From positions 52,264,797 to 52,328,796 of the forward strand of contig OW028574.1 of assembly GCA_932294295.1 (NCBI GenBank): 64,000 nt of DNA, given 5' to 3'. The translations under genes and the position numbers were made by a program. Below are positions 1 to 13,300 of this stretch, piece by piece. Under the pieces are notes generated by a model. The model was not told the origin of the DNA. It made no database searches and saw only the letters and a list, made by a program, of their open reading frames with translations. The first letter of the stretch is position 1; each line of letters opens with the position of its first letter. The DNA comes from Alitta virens (Eukaryota; Annelida; Polychaeta; Phyllodocida; Nereididae).

Positions 1-108
1 TCTATCTATCTATCTATCTATCTATCTGTCTGTCTATCTATCTATCTGTCTATCTGTCTATCTATCTATCTATCTATCTATCAATCTTTCTATCTATCTA
101 TCTACCTA

Positions 109-191
<83 letters not shown>

Positions 192-272
192 TTCTGCCTA
201 TCTACCTATCTATCTACCTATCTACCTATCTACCTACCTATCTATCTTTCTTTCTATCTTTCTTTCTATCTG

Positions 273-306
<34 letters not shown>

Positions 307-410
307 CACCTATCTATCTATCTATCTATCTATCTATCGATCGATCGATCTTATATATCTATCTTATCTATCTAACTATCTATCGAACTATCCATCTGTC
401 CCTATGTTGA
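1..410. repeat. TATC/TA microsatellite
   Basis: Long tract of tetranucleotide TATC with TGTC, TACC and TTTC variants, interrupted by about 75 bases of pure TA near 112-188. No coding potential. Likely length-polymorphic and a possible assembly weak spot at the window edge. Confidence 0.97.
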
Positions 411-645
411 TTTAAATTAATTTGTTAACCTCAATATTATAGGATATTTATGACTTAAATGAGACAGACCTACCAGATGGGGTTCTAATATTCACACCTG
501 CACAGGTAGTCATACTTTGGGTTGCCAGGTTTTTTCATAGTTATTAGAGATTTCTGCACGAACCCGTGTCCCACTGTTTCTCTTTATATACATTCTCGAC
601 ATTAAGCCACCTCGCAAATAAAACCAGTACATTTTTGCATCATAT

Positions 646-795
646 ATGGCCAAATGTGCTACTTGCGTTTTCCATGAGAAGGATAAACGCATGGAAAACG
701 CATGGTATTTGGATAATTATAATGAAGCAAAAAACCATGCGTTTTCCATACAGTTATCCAAACGCATGGAAAACGCACGTGGTACATTTGGCCAT
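646..795. mobile_element. MITE with TGGCCAAATGT termini, copy 1
   Basis: Short element with inverted ends TGGCCAAATGT / ACATTTGGCCA. Inside, the words CGCATGGAAAACGCA and its complement recur several times, so the element folds on itself at several levels. A second copy of nearly the same length lies at 49484-49630 inside a Gypsy remnant, with matching ends and interior. The 60-95 residue reading frames here are shadows of the palindrome. It lies upstream of the first visible ITIH exon, probably in an intron. Confidence 0.85.
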
Positions 796-972
796 GTACA
801 CGGGTGTCTTATGTTATTTATGCAAATATTCACTCTGCCAGCTTAAGATTTAAGATTAGCTAGCAATTACTTACCTCGCTACTAAGTCGCGCTCACCACA
901 ATGGTATACTTTATATGAGTATTTTTTCCCAGTCTTTATGTGAATATCTGATTACCAGAAACTCTCCTATAC

Positions 973-1006
973 CATGGAGTCACTATACATGTATAGTGAC
1001 TCCATG
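973..1006. repeat. 34-bp perfect palindrome
   Basis: A 17-base arm starting CATGGAGTCACTATACA is followed at once by its exact reverse complement with no loop. It sits 93 bases before the splice acceptor of the first visible ITIH exon. No copy was noticed elsewhere in the window. Confidence 0.9.
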
Positions 1007-1098
1007 CCTATACGACCAATAATTTATGTTTGTTACAAACTTAACTATTTTTTAGCAACATATGCTATGCCCTAAACCTTTCTTTTTCATTTATTCAG

Positions 1099-1349
1099 AT
1101 CCAGGGACGCTCACGGCTTCAGGGTGACTGTTCAGGTTCCTCCAAAAAAGTCAGTGACTTTCCATCTGACCTATGAAGAACTATTGGGACGGAAGAGAGG
1201 CAGATATGAACATGTGATCATGCTCAACCCTGAACAGGTCATACGAGATCTCTCAGTTGACGTGAACATCGAGGAACCCCGCGAGATTACCATGTTGGAA
1301 GTTCCCGCTCTCAGATTTAACGCTTCGACGCTATCGGAGTATACGTCAG
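1099..1349 (+). CDS. ITIH-like: ITIH exon a: second half of VIT domain
   Basis: Acceptor TTATTCAG at 1091-1098; donor GTCGTC after 1349, ending phase 1. The frame enters one base before a codon boundary. It encodes DAHGFRVTVQV, then FHLTYEELLGRKRGRYEH and EPREITMLEVPAL, the typical central and C-terminal strands of the vault protein inter-alpha-trypsin (VIT) domain. Translation running past 1349 is intron read-through. The donor is weak at +3 to +5, but the phase fits the next exon. Confidence 0.9.
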
Positions 1350-4300
1350 GTCGTCTGCATCAATATTTTTCTCTTCATTCTTTCCTTTCCATTTTTCTCC
1401 TGCATAGCATAGGTTTCATTGAAACTCTCGCAGGATAGCTGGATATCCACTTTGGGTGTAATTCTAACATAATCCAGAACCTTTCAATGTGGTTTCTCCG
1501 TTCCTTTCTGGGCATTAATCAAGTTTAAGGGTCACATGGGATGGCCATTGCGCGATCTATGCAATCGTAAAAACCATTCTGTCATGCACGCCACCTGCTG
1601 GAAGATGAAGTATATCTCAACATCCACGGGGAATATTGCCACAGGTCCATTTCAGATGTGATTAATAATTCAAAGAATTTCTTTTCCAATTTCGGTTGCC
1701 AGCCAGTTATATCAACAGAGCAAATACAGCATCTAACAAAAGTGTGTGTTAGGGCTTGCCAACATTGGGCCAACTTAGGGCCAACTTTGGGCCGATGTGC
1801 CAAGGGGTAACATATATTGCTCTGACAGCCAACACCAGGCCAACATTCAGCTGATGTGGTATATGCTGTCGGGAATGTGGGAGTAACTTATTTTAGTTTG
1901 ATATAGGATGTAGTTGTGCTAATGGCCAGCTGAAATGAAAATTGTCTTCATTTAAGTAATGGTGCAAAATAGAAAATGAAATAAAAGATATTGAGAAAAT
2001 ATTCAAGAAAATATACTATGAAGTTACTCAAACATTTGGTGACACAGAATAGAAATAGTTATATTATTAGTAGTAATAGTTTACTATAGTGGTACCCGGA
2101 TAACATGCTAAATTGACTTGACCCCGTTGTGATTGCGACCTACTGCAGCCTTTAAAGGCGTAAAAGAAATAGAAGACAAAAGTCAGTTGAAACAGAGCAG
2201 ACTGGAGGGGTATTGTTTGTTGGATACTGTATATACCTTATCCCAGATAGCATGTCATGCAGTTCGGATCAATGTCAGCCCAACATGGCATGGCTGGTCA
2301 ACGCAGGGCCGAGGTCCAGTCAATGTGACATGTTATCTGGGAGACATTGGGCTGATGTTGTTTGAACCTTGCATTACACATGTCATCTGCTTCATTCTTA
2401 CAGAAGTAGGGGATGTCGTCTCTATCTCGCGCCCCACCAGGTCCTCGGCTGTCATTTCCTTCCGTCCGTCTGTCCGTCAGCAACTGCTGTACTCACCGAG
2501 TGGCATCATGGGAAGGCTCTTTGTTGTTTATGACGTCAAACGAGAACTGGACGTGGGCGATATTAGCGTGAGTTTAATTTGCAGAAATCAAGGAAATCTA
2601 ACAAATCAAATTGCCTGACCGACTCCCCCTGGACACTCGCCTTTGAAGTTCAATTTATGGGAAGCATAAAAAAGAGAGAAAAAAAACTTAATGGCTGCTG
2701 GCTGATTATGCAATTACCAAGACCTTAATTCCAGCCAGATCTGGTTTTCTCCAGCATTAGCTTGTATGGATGCCACCATTAATACCACTATTTTTAATGC
2801 TATTTTCCTTATTCGATGGTCTAATTTGTGTTGCAGTCATTTCTATGACAAGTTAACTTCTTAGAAAACTTGGTGTCTATAAAATGAATTTCCCAGAATG
2901 CTTTTCATAAAATTGTCCATGTCATATTATTTAAATTTCACTTTTTTTCACACATTATTTTCCCTTTCTTGGCAATAGTTTATCTCGTCTAGACCAAATC
3001 AACACTCCGTTTTCCTCATGTCGTAAACTTTGAAATCTTTATCCGACGTTTAGGCACTTTAAATGTAGCCTTAGGCCAAAGCTGTTCATGACTTTAACAG
3101 TAACTCGAAGAGTGAGTGCTACATTTTATGAGGGAGGTATACTTAAAAGTATTATTTAATGTTTCCCTTTTGGTGTTTCGTTACAGACGGGCAAGAATTT
3201 CTTCATGCACTTTTTTGCCCCAGTGGGCATCGTCAATTACCCCAGATCAGTTCTGTTCCTGCTGGACACAAGTGGATCAATGGCTGGCCCCAAAATCACT
3301 CAGACCAAGGTTGCCATACAGGAGATTCTGGGCTCCCTTGATCAGCAAGACACTTTCAACATAATCACTTTTTCCACTTGGCTGAGGTTCTGGAAGCAAG
3401 ATGCAATGGTGGGAGCATCCCCTAGCAACGTTGCTGCAGCCAAGGAATTCATCAATGACATAAGTGTCAGTGGGGGTAAGCGGAGAAGCATCTCATTCCT
3501 ACCACCCCAAGCCAATCAGACTCCCTCCAAGCTAATCAGACCAACCCAGGGCCAATCAAACTAACCCCAAGCCCAATCTGGCTGACCCCAATCTAAATGA
3601 AACCGTTTTGTCCTTCCACACTTCGTTATTTACTTGATCTCTCCAAAATGAAGAATAGGCTGTTTTCGTGGCTGTTATTCATAATTCCATAGAATATTAA
3701 ACTGCCTGCTCCAAGGAATGATTAAAGAATGATTTGTCACAATTTTACCAAGAATCCCATACCTCATTTTTGGTCATTTTGATCAAAAGCTCAGAAAAAA
3801 GTTTTAGATCAGGAAGTTGTTCTATTTTGTCTTGCACTGTCTCAATGCTGCTGGCCTGAAGCTTAGTCAGCTTACATGACCATTTGCATGAGGCAGACGT
3901 AACGATGAGATGTTCCGTAGTATACAATGTCATCATGTTACACATTAACCCATGAGTGGGGTCTCTTTTACACGCCCCAGCATAGACACAGATTATAAGG
4001 TACAACCGATCATGACGAGACATGGTATTTAAAACAGTTTATTTCTTTAATAAAATTGATCAGAAATTTAATATGAAGAGTATTAAATTGTTAATTTCAC
4101 AGTATACATTGAGAGACTAGTTATTCTTAATTAATCAAGTGTGATGTACAATTTCCAAAGGTACAACGCTCTTTTTGTTATTTTATTATTTTTATTATAT
4201 GGACTACTATAACACCACGTCACAATTAGGCATTAGTCTATAATCATGCAATTTTCTCCAATTTTCTTTAGTCCATCAAAATGATATAAATGATGGTACT

Positions 4301-7300
4301 GAATTCAGACATCCAGCTGTATTCATGAATCACTGGACGTTTTATACTCACACACATTACAAGTAATTTACAGGGCTATATATATATATCCCATAGGTTT
4401 TGCACAATTACCACGTCTTTTCTTTATTTAATGTATTTTTTTCCTGTTGCATAATTTGCCTTTATGTGGTTTGACATTCCCATTAAATTACACCGCCAAG
4501 GTCTTTCTCGCGTACGAGTTTTATATCAAATTTAAAGTAATGTAATATTGAGATAATTATGCATAATTGCAAATTACCGTGTGGTCTGGGTTAAATGGAC
4601 GAAACATAAGTTTATAATGGCCGTGCAAATAATATTATAGTGCATATATATAATTGTATAGTGCACTAGAACCCATAATAAATGTCACAGAAGTACTCAT
4701 AAAGTTAGACTGTAATGTTGCATTTTTGTGCATCTTACGTTCATATATAACTTCATAAATAGCCATATTCTTCTTTCTATCACGCACATAATATTTTTTT
4801 TACCACATTATGTATTACCATGACAACTTCGGCTGCTATAATTTGGGACTGCCCCATTTAAGACAAACCCCAGTCATAATTACCATGGCACAGGGACATA
4901 TTGCATGTGACAATACAGTTTTCTTGACTTTCGTTTCTTAATAATTGATAAATCATCATTTTTAAGATGCAATTCTACATTTTCTGCTTTTGAGCTGAAA
5001 GTGACTAATGCATGCACGACATGAGCTGACATTGATATTATGGTTTTGCTTGTAGCAACAAACATGAACGATGCCTTGGTGAGAGGACTTGACATGCTGA
5101 AGCAACACTACATCTCAACAAGGTCATCCGCAATCCCCCTCATCTTCCTGTTGGCAGACGGTGAACCCACTTCAGGCATCACCAACAACGACCTAATCCT
5201 GGAGAATGTTCGCATCGGTAACACCAACGAAGTCCGCATTGTCACATTAGGATATGGGGACGACATAAATGCCCAATTTTTGCAGAGATTAGCATCCAAA
5301 AACAGGGGGATCTACCGCCAGATCTACGAAGATGCCGATTCGGCTATCCAAATCCAGAAAACTTTTGAAGAAGTCTCGACACTTGTTCTGAAGGACGTCC
5401 GCTTCGATTATGGTGACTCACTCATCGAGGGCACTCAGTCTCATTCAGCAGTCCCCAACTACTGGAACGGGTCGGAAATCGTAGTCGGCGGATATTTCAA
5501 GGATCAAGTATCTTTCTTGGTGCCGGATATTCATGGATACTCAGTCAATGAACACATGTCCTTCAACGACAGAATAAGGGTGAGAAGTTCTCAGCCAGGA
5601 GCGGATTTCATTGAAAGGTCATGGGCTCTCCTTACAATCAACACTCTTCTGGAAAAAGCAAAGCAAACGTCCAACTCATCATTAAAGGGCATCTCAAATA
5701 CTAGGGCTTTAGCCTTAGCCCTCCAGGTATGAGTATTAGGGACACTGGATTGCCAATGACAGTATTGTACTGTCTACTGGTCTGATGCGAATGACCAGCT
5801 GCCAGAGGCAGACGTAATGATGAGATAAGGGTTGACTTCCACACCATGTTTCACATATACCCCATGATTGGGGACTTTAAATCGCCTCAGTATAGCACAT
5901 ACAAGTAAACAGTTGGTATTTATTAGCAGTCACTGGACGAATCAATATTACTAAGTTTATTCAAGTCAGAGACATGTCAACCACAAGAACTGAAATTCCA
6001 CCTGGGAGCACTGCATTAAAAGATGTGAGAATTGCGTGATTAACAGCGCTTGTCAGTTGTCACAGTCTGCCATCTAGTTTGTTGGACTAGCTTTTAACGT
6101 TTTTTCTCACCTGAGGAGCCAGATATAATTAAAGGCTCTCATAGTGCTATGAATTCAACCAACTACACCTGTACTTCTAAATTCATTTAGGACATGTGCT
6201 TCCCAACTGATTACAATATTTATGTGCACATTCTCCAGGCTTCATGATGCACAATTTCCTACCAGAATTTTAGTAAAAGTAGCTTTTAGTCTGACAAGAA
6301 ATATCATGTCTATCATTAATTTTGAAACCCCTCGTTGCCTACAGCTAAACTAATCCAGGTATCCATTGATACAATCCTAGTAAAATGCAAATGATGGACC
6401 GATTGCCATTAAAAGTCAAATTTATATGATATTTACCCCCTTTTCCTATTGGATCAGTTTGTGTTATTAACAGTGGGTAAGCCAAATTATCTAAAGGATA
6501 TGTGGTCATAATGTGGAAATAGGTGTGGATAGGTCTGTGTAGTTAAGAGTCTGCTAGCCACAGACGACTGAAGTCAGTTATTTTCAAAAAGTTATACTGT
6601 AACACACCTCATTACTGAGTTATTTCAAACTTTGAGAAATATGCTTCACAATATATCCCAATTTTCCTCAGTACATTCTACAGACTAATAGTTTCATTAT
6701 TGCAATAAGATGTGACGAAATGAAAAGGATGTTTGTCGTTGCAGTACTCCTTCGTGACTCCCTTAACAACGATGGTTGTGAAGAATCCAGGGCAGAGGAA
6801 CACGAACGTGGGGTACCTCAGGGATGCCCCTGCTCCTGCAAGAAAACGTGCGTCATTCCTTTTATATTCTACCTCATTTAAACTAGGAGACAACAATGCT
6901 ATAAGCACTTTAGCCACTATACACAATCTCACCACATCTATAGAAAGGTTTAAAATCTGAATAATAACTGGAAAGCCTTTAGCAAACTGCAATTTCCCCA
7001 GTAAACTGAGGAATATCAATGTGTTTCACAGAAAACTAAGGAATGTCACTGTGGTTTTCACAGTTTACGTCCAATTTGATTGAGCTCTGTACTGCGTGTG
7101 AGATCAGTAATATCCCAGATAGCATTCCAAATCGTTTCAACATCAGTGCGTTGTCCACGATGTCAAAATAATATTGTACCGATGGCGGCAGACATAGAAA
7201 TGACGCTGGCCCGATTTAGAACGCTATCTGGGATCTAAAAGTAAGACAAACTCATTTAACTACTATAAATGAAACGGTTATAGCATTCATTAACAGGTTT

Positions 7301-10300
7301 AGTAAAACACCTTACTATCAATGGTAATTACTTAAGCTGTCGTATTGTTAATTTTATAAGTCCAAAATCATGAAAACTTGACTGAACATTGTAATTCTTA
7401 TAAACTTTACAAACTTCTTAGACTGAAAAACACTCAGTTGACTGCATGACCTTAAGATTCATTGCTTGCCTTCCCTTCAGAGGGATTCATTTTGCAGGCA
7501 AACAGTGACTCAATGCCGGCACAGGTTTTGTCCAAGTTCTGCATCCGATAAATAATTCAAGAGAGTGCCTTCAGGAGACTGTTAGCCATGTGTTGGCGGT
7601 CTTGGTTTACTTTTGTTAGGAGTAAAATGAAAAGAATTGGAATAAATCTTGTCCTTTGCAGGTGGCCGAGGAAATAACAGAGGCTCACAAGGCACAGCAG
7701 GCAGAGGAATAATAGGGCCCAGGACTACTCCCTTTGGTATACCATATTCATAAAGTGTAACATTTTCTTGTACCAAGCATGGAGTAGCACAACATTGACT
7801 GAAATGTTAACAATGAATCAAACCCCAACTTTTGTAACAAATAACTATAAAATTCCTATAGATCTATCAAATGATAATTTATTCTTTCTTGTCATTATTA
7901 AGGCCAATTGTCTTGGTCACAGAGAAGCAACAGAAATTTCAATAGAAATATTGCAAACAGTCAATCAAAACTATTAAAGACTTGTCATTATCAGGTAGAA
8001 AGTTTGGGGTTTGGCATTTCTGACCATTCTGCTCCATGCTGTGTATGGAAAAAGTGATCAAATGAACCAATCCATTCTCAAATTACATAATAATTCAACT
8101 TTCTGCTTCCTTTCAGTTGATAATGATCCTCACTTCGTTGTGCAAGTGGATGGCATCAGTGAAAGCGTTTGTTTTGACGTCACTGGCAAACCTGGACAGG
8201 TCATGCAACTCATACATGACAATGTCACTGGTGAGTAGTACTGAGTACCTTTGAAAGTATAAAAGTGAAGTTAGCAATGAAGTCTTGAGTTCACATATTT
8301 AGAAAACCTCACATCTGTGCAACATCTACTGGTGACTCATTGGTGAGGTGGTTTAATGGCTACAGTAAATTGCAAGTAAATACACCGCCCTTCCAAAATA
8401 TAAGTCCAGCTGAGCAGATTGGACACCATCTTCCTAAAATGTAAGACAATTAGAGTGGCAAACAAGATTGCATGCAAGATCGGGTCTACATCATTTTGAC
8501 GTTGGCTGTCATCGGACGACAGCTCCACTGTGTGTTGTCACCTATAAGCCAAGTGACCTAATTATGGACATTCTTTGGTAGTTTATCCAGTCAAACAAAT
8601 TATTGGTTAAACTATCTAGCCGATAAGCTGAGTATAAACTAAAGGAATCTTCTCTTAAAACTACAAGAGAAATGGATTCATATTTTTGAGTTTAGGCAAT
8701 TTTTCTGATTGTCTGCATGTCAGAACAAAAATTGCGTAAACTCAGCACATTAACATCTAATTATTCTGTAATTTCATTGTTAGACCTTTTATACCATAAG
8801 GCAGCCTATAGAATATAAACTGATTAATTTACTTTAAAAATGAGTAAATGAGCAAAACATGTACATAATTATGTCGCTGGGCTGTGAGGTAATGACACAG
8901 AGGCTCGCCAATGTTTAGCTATTGTATCATTTTGGGAAGGATACCTATATGGCTATATTGGTATGGCTAGACTACAAAGTTAACAAGTCACAGTGGCTTC
9001 ACACTGCATCAACGTCTGCCAACTTGTGTGTGATGCTTTCCCAGTAGTTCTTGATGCAAGAGCTACATTTCACTCATAAAGGTTTCTTTATGTAGCCAAC
9101 GTCATCTATTCAGTTTGAAATTCCTTTGAATGTGCAATACCAAGAGAACTGAGCCCAAGACCCTGTGATCTCTAACAGCACATCTGTGAATGGCTACAGA
9201 ACCCAGGTGACCTTATGGAGGTTGCGGATGATACCAAGCGAAAACCCTTGATGGTCCATCTCACCCACTGGCACACATTCAAGCAGTGCGAGGGCTGATA
9301 ACACCATTCCCATTTCACCCTCCTGCAGTAATGACGTTATTGCTGTGAGCACCCTCTTTCGGTATGCAAGCACCCACCAGGGGTCGCTTTGATGGCCCAA
9401 GAACGTGGTGACCTCGTGACCGTGATAGCCAATAACATTTCCATCAGCTGAACGATTGCAATGTGTCCCTGACTCCCTGCAGGAACACCCTCATTGAAGT
9501 CAGGCTGAATTTCCAATTGCGCTAATTTTTCGTGCACATATTTCTTGGTATTCTGAATGTATATTGATATGTTGCAGTTTTATCAATTAATTTGAGTACT
9601 CCGCCATATATTCAATATTTCAAAATGGTTCCATAGGGTTGCTACTCAATAAAATGTCTCCAGATGATTCCGTTGCCTTGTACAGGTCATTGAAGAACAT
9701 CTATATGACAACCTACAGCTGTAAACTGTGGGGACAATTCGGCAAATAACCTATGGTAGTCATGCAGTGTATATATGTTATTTTAAGGCAGTCATTCTTA
9801 TTATCATGTTGGTCAAATTGGTTGCCTGATATGACCACTCTTTGACAACTCTTTGACAACTTCGTAAGACTCCCAAGTTAACAAAAGGGGTTCTACGTGA
9901 TACCACAAGACAATTAAGAAGGTAACTTCGCTGAAGTTCATTGACGTATACATACCACATTATAGCTAACAGATATGTGTACTTTAAAAGCATTGACATT
10001 ATGTGCTGTTCAGGGTAGCAGTCAACCAATGGTCTACTGCAAAAGCTGCTGCATATTTCAGATTGAAGGTGTTAGAAACTTAAGCATGAAGTCAAGTCCA
10101 TATCTTATATCATTTGATATTATTTAGAGAATGTTGAACAAATTCGAGTAAATCATTAAGCCCCTGTCACACGGGCCGGTTGTGCCGTAGTGAACCCGTA
10201 GTATTACGTAATAGTTGCGGAAATCGCTACCCGGCTCGAAGCCGGCGGCCCCAATACGGCCACCCGTGGATACCCGTGGATACCCGTCAAGCACCCGTGG

Positions 10301-13300
10301 GACCCTTGGCCAAGCCGCGAAACCCGGCCCCGGTAGCCGGTTGTGCCATGCTTGCATGGCACAACCGTAGAAATCTCACGGGTGTAAAAAAAAAAAAAAA
10401 AAACCGTGGAAGCCGGCGGGTGGCCCGTGGAACCCGGCGGGTGGCCCGTAGAACCCGGCGGGTGGCCCGTAGAACCCGGCGGGTGGCCCGTAGAACCCGG
10501 CGAATTATTCGTCCCTAATTTCACCCCGGCGGCTTGTTGAGGGGTTCTACGGGTAACCCGCCGGCTTTCACGGGCAACCCGCCGGCTTTCACGTGTAACC
10601 CGCCGGCTTTTTGGTACCAGCGTCAGCGTAGGCAGGGAGGTATATACTTTAAAAAGCTGCTGCTCCTCTAATATTAGTCCGATTTTCCTCAAATAAAGAC
10701 TGAATGGCAGTATATCTCATACTGATTCCATACGTATTTTCGGATTTAAAAAAACCCGAATATTAAGCGAGATATTTGTCTGAGAAGGCAGTTGTCTTGC
10801 GGCGGCTGCTGCTCCATTTATATTAATCCGATTTACGTCAAATCAGGACTGAATTGTAGTATAAATCATACTGATTCCATACGTGTTTTCGGATTGAAAA
10901 TAGACCAAATATTAAGCGAGATATTCGTCTGAGAAGGTAGCTAGGTTGGCGGAGGCAAACAGTGGTGCTCTCGCAGACGTCCGCGCCCTGACTCTATCAA
11001 TGCAGAAGGGCTGAGCCCTTCTTTAAAAGGCTGCTGCTCCCCTAATATTAGTCCGATTTTCGTCAAATTAAAACTGTATTGTAGCATAGTTCATACTGAT
11101 TCCATCATGTTTTCGGATTGAAAATAGACCAAATATTAAGCGAGATATTCATCTGAGAATGCAGTTCTCTGGCGGCCAGGTGCTCTGTGTATGGTCATGA
11201 CTTGAATGGTGTGGTCAATATTTTTGACCATGATATATATACATTGTTTGGATGAGCTTTATTGCAATTCATTTCTACTCATTCTGCCAACTGCCATGAC
11301 CGTTATGTCAATTGCTAATAGCATTTTGAATGATATAAAGAATGGGTGTAGAGAATACAGCAAATGCTCAATACATGTGTCAATTGCCTAATTGCCTAAA
11401 TTGGGGTTCTTTGACCTGTCATTTCATAGTTTGTTCAAAGATGACACAGTAATATGACATTGTCTTGATTGTCATTCACAATTACAAAAAGATGTAATTG
11501 CTTTCATTAATTAAAAACAATATATTGTATTGTAATTACCAGGCAATGATTATATTTGTATATTGGTATTTTTTTTATACATGTGAACATTCTTATCTTT
11601 TTGTGTATATTTTTGTAAAATTTAAATGTAATATTGATATTGTAATTAGTATTTGTGATTTGATCTGTGATTTTATTTGCTATTTTTTATGTACTTATTT
11701 GGACCAAATATTAAGCTAGATATTCTATATTATATAATAAGCATATGAATCTATCTGTCTATCTAAACTATCAGTCTATCACATATTCGATTTTCGTCAA
11801 ATAAAGACTGAATTATTCAGGGAAATGTGTAGAATTTATATAATAGTTAAGGTGGGGAAAATTAATGGAGTAAACTAGGCACAAACAAGAATATTCTTAT
11901 TAATAAAGTTAGTAATACCTCATAGAATATAGATATGTAGATAGACAGATAGTTATAAGCTCTTCACCTAATAATATGTTACTATCAATAATTCATTAAT
12001 TCGTAATCAATAAAAAACGAAAATAAAACAATGTTTGTTTGCTTGTTGCCAATAAAATTCCGACTTGATAAAGATGTCCATGGAGCTATAACAACTATCT
12101 ATAGATAGATATACTCTAGTTTATATAAATTATCAATATTTCGTTGTTGTTTCTGAAAATAATCCAACTGAAATTAATATTGATATTGCATGTTCCATCC
12201 ATGATCAAAACAATCTCCCTCTTTAATATGCATATTAAACAGGAATCAGTTGAAATTCAGAACTTCAATTAATGCTTGTGATCAATGATGAAAAAGCATG
12301 ACTTACCCCATTCTTTGTATTATTAAAAATGTTAATAGCAATTGACATAACGGTCAATTCAGAATTTCAATTCATGCTTGTGATCAATGATTTCAATTCA
12401 TGCTTGTGATCAATGATGAAAAAGCATGACTTACCCCATTCTTTGTATTATTCAAAATGCTAATAGCAATTGACATAACGGTCAAGGCAGATTGCTATTA
12501 CATATATAGGTTAATTGACTTTACAAAACCAAAGGAAAAGTCCTTCCCATTGGCCAGTTGGCAGAATGAGTAGAAATTAATTGCAATAAAGCTCATCCAG
12601 ACAATGTATATATAATGGTAAAAAATATTGACCACACCATTCAAGTCATGAACATACACAGAGCACCTTGCTGCCTTCTCAGACGAATATCTCGCTTAAT
12701 ATTTGGTCTATTTTCAATCCGAAAACACCTATGGAGTCAATATGAATTATACTACAATCCAGTCTTTATTTGACGAAAATCGGACTAATATTAGGGGAGC
12801 AACAGCATTGATACAGTCCCGGCGCGGACGTCTGCGAGAGCACCACTGTTTGCCTCCGCCAACCTAGCTACCTTCTCAGACGAATAACTCGCTTAATATT
12901 TGGTATATTTTCGATCCGAAAACAGGTATGGAATCATTATAAACTATACTACAATTTTAGTTCTTATTTAACGAAAATCGGACTAATATTAGGGGAGCAG
13001 CAGCCTTTTAAAGTATACTCCTGGAAGCTGCGAGTTACTCCTACTACTCGCCTGCTTACTCCTACAACTCGGCGAGTAACACGTAGAACCCGCCGAGTAA
13101 CCCGTAGAACCCGCCGAGTAACCCGTAGAACCCGCCGAGTAACCCGTAGAACCCGCCGAGGCACCCGTAGAACCCGCCGAGGCACCCGTAGAACCCGCCG
13201 AGGCACCCGTGGAAGCCGGCGGGTATCCCGGCGGGTTACCCGTAGCACCCGGCGGGTAACCCGGCGGGTGCTGCCCCGCCCCTTTTTGCTGCCAGAACCG

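Noticed and set aside
1..410. CRISPR-like or structured repeat array
   Set aside because: Simple tetranucleotide microsatellite without spacers; eukaryotic context.
2133..2618. A 161-residue open frame as a stand-alone gene
   Set aside because: It fuses MITE sequence (2240-2342) with true ITIH exon b; splice sites and phase show only 2404-2567 is coding.
10180..10692. Arg-, Pro- or Thr-rich frames with repeats such as RRVARRT and GHPPGST
   Set aside because: Translations of the 21-bp tandem arrays in fold-back elements; open in several frames on both strands because the unit is a multiple of three.
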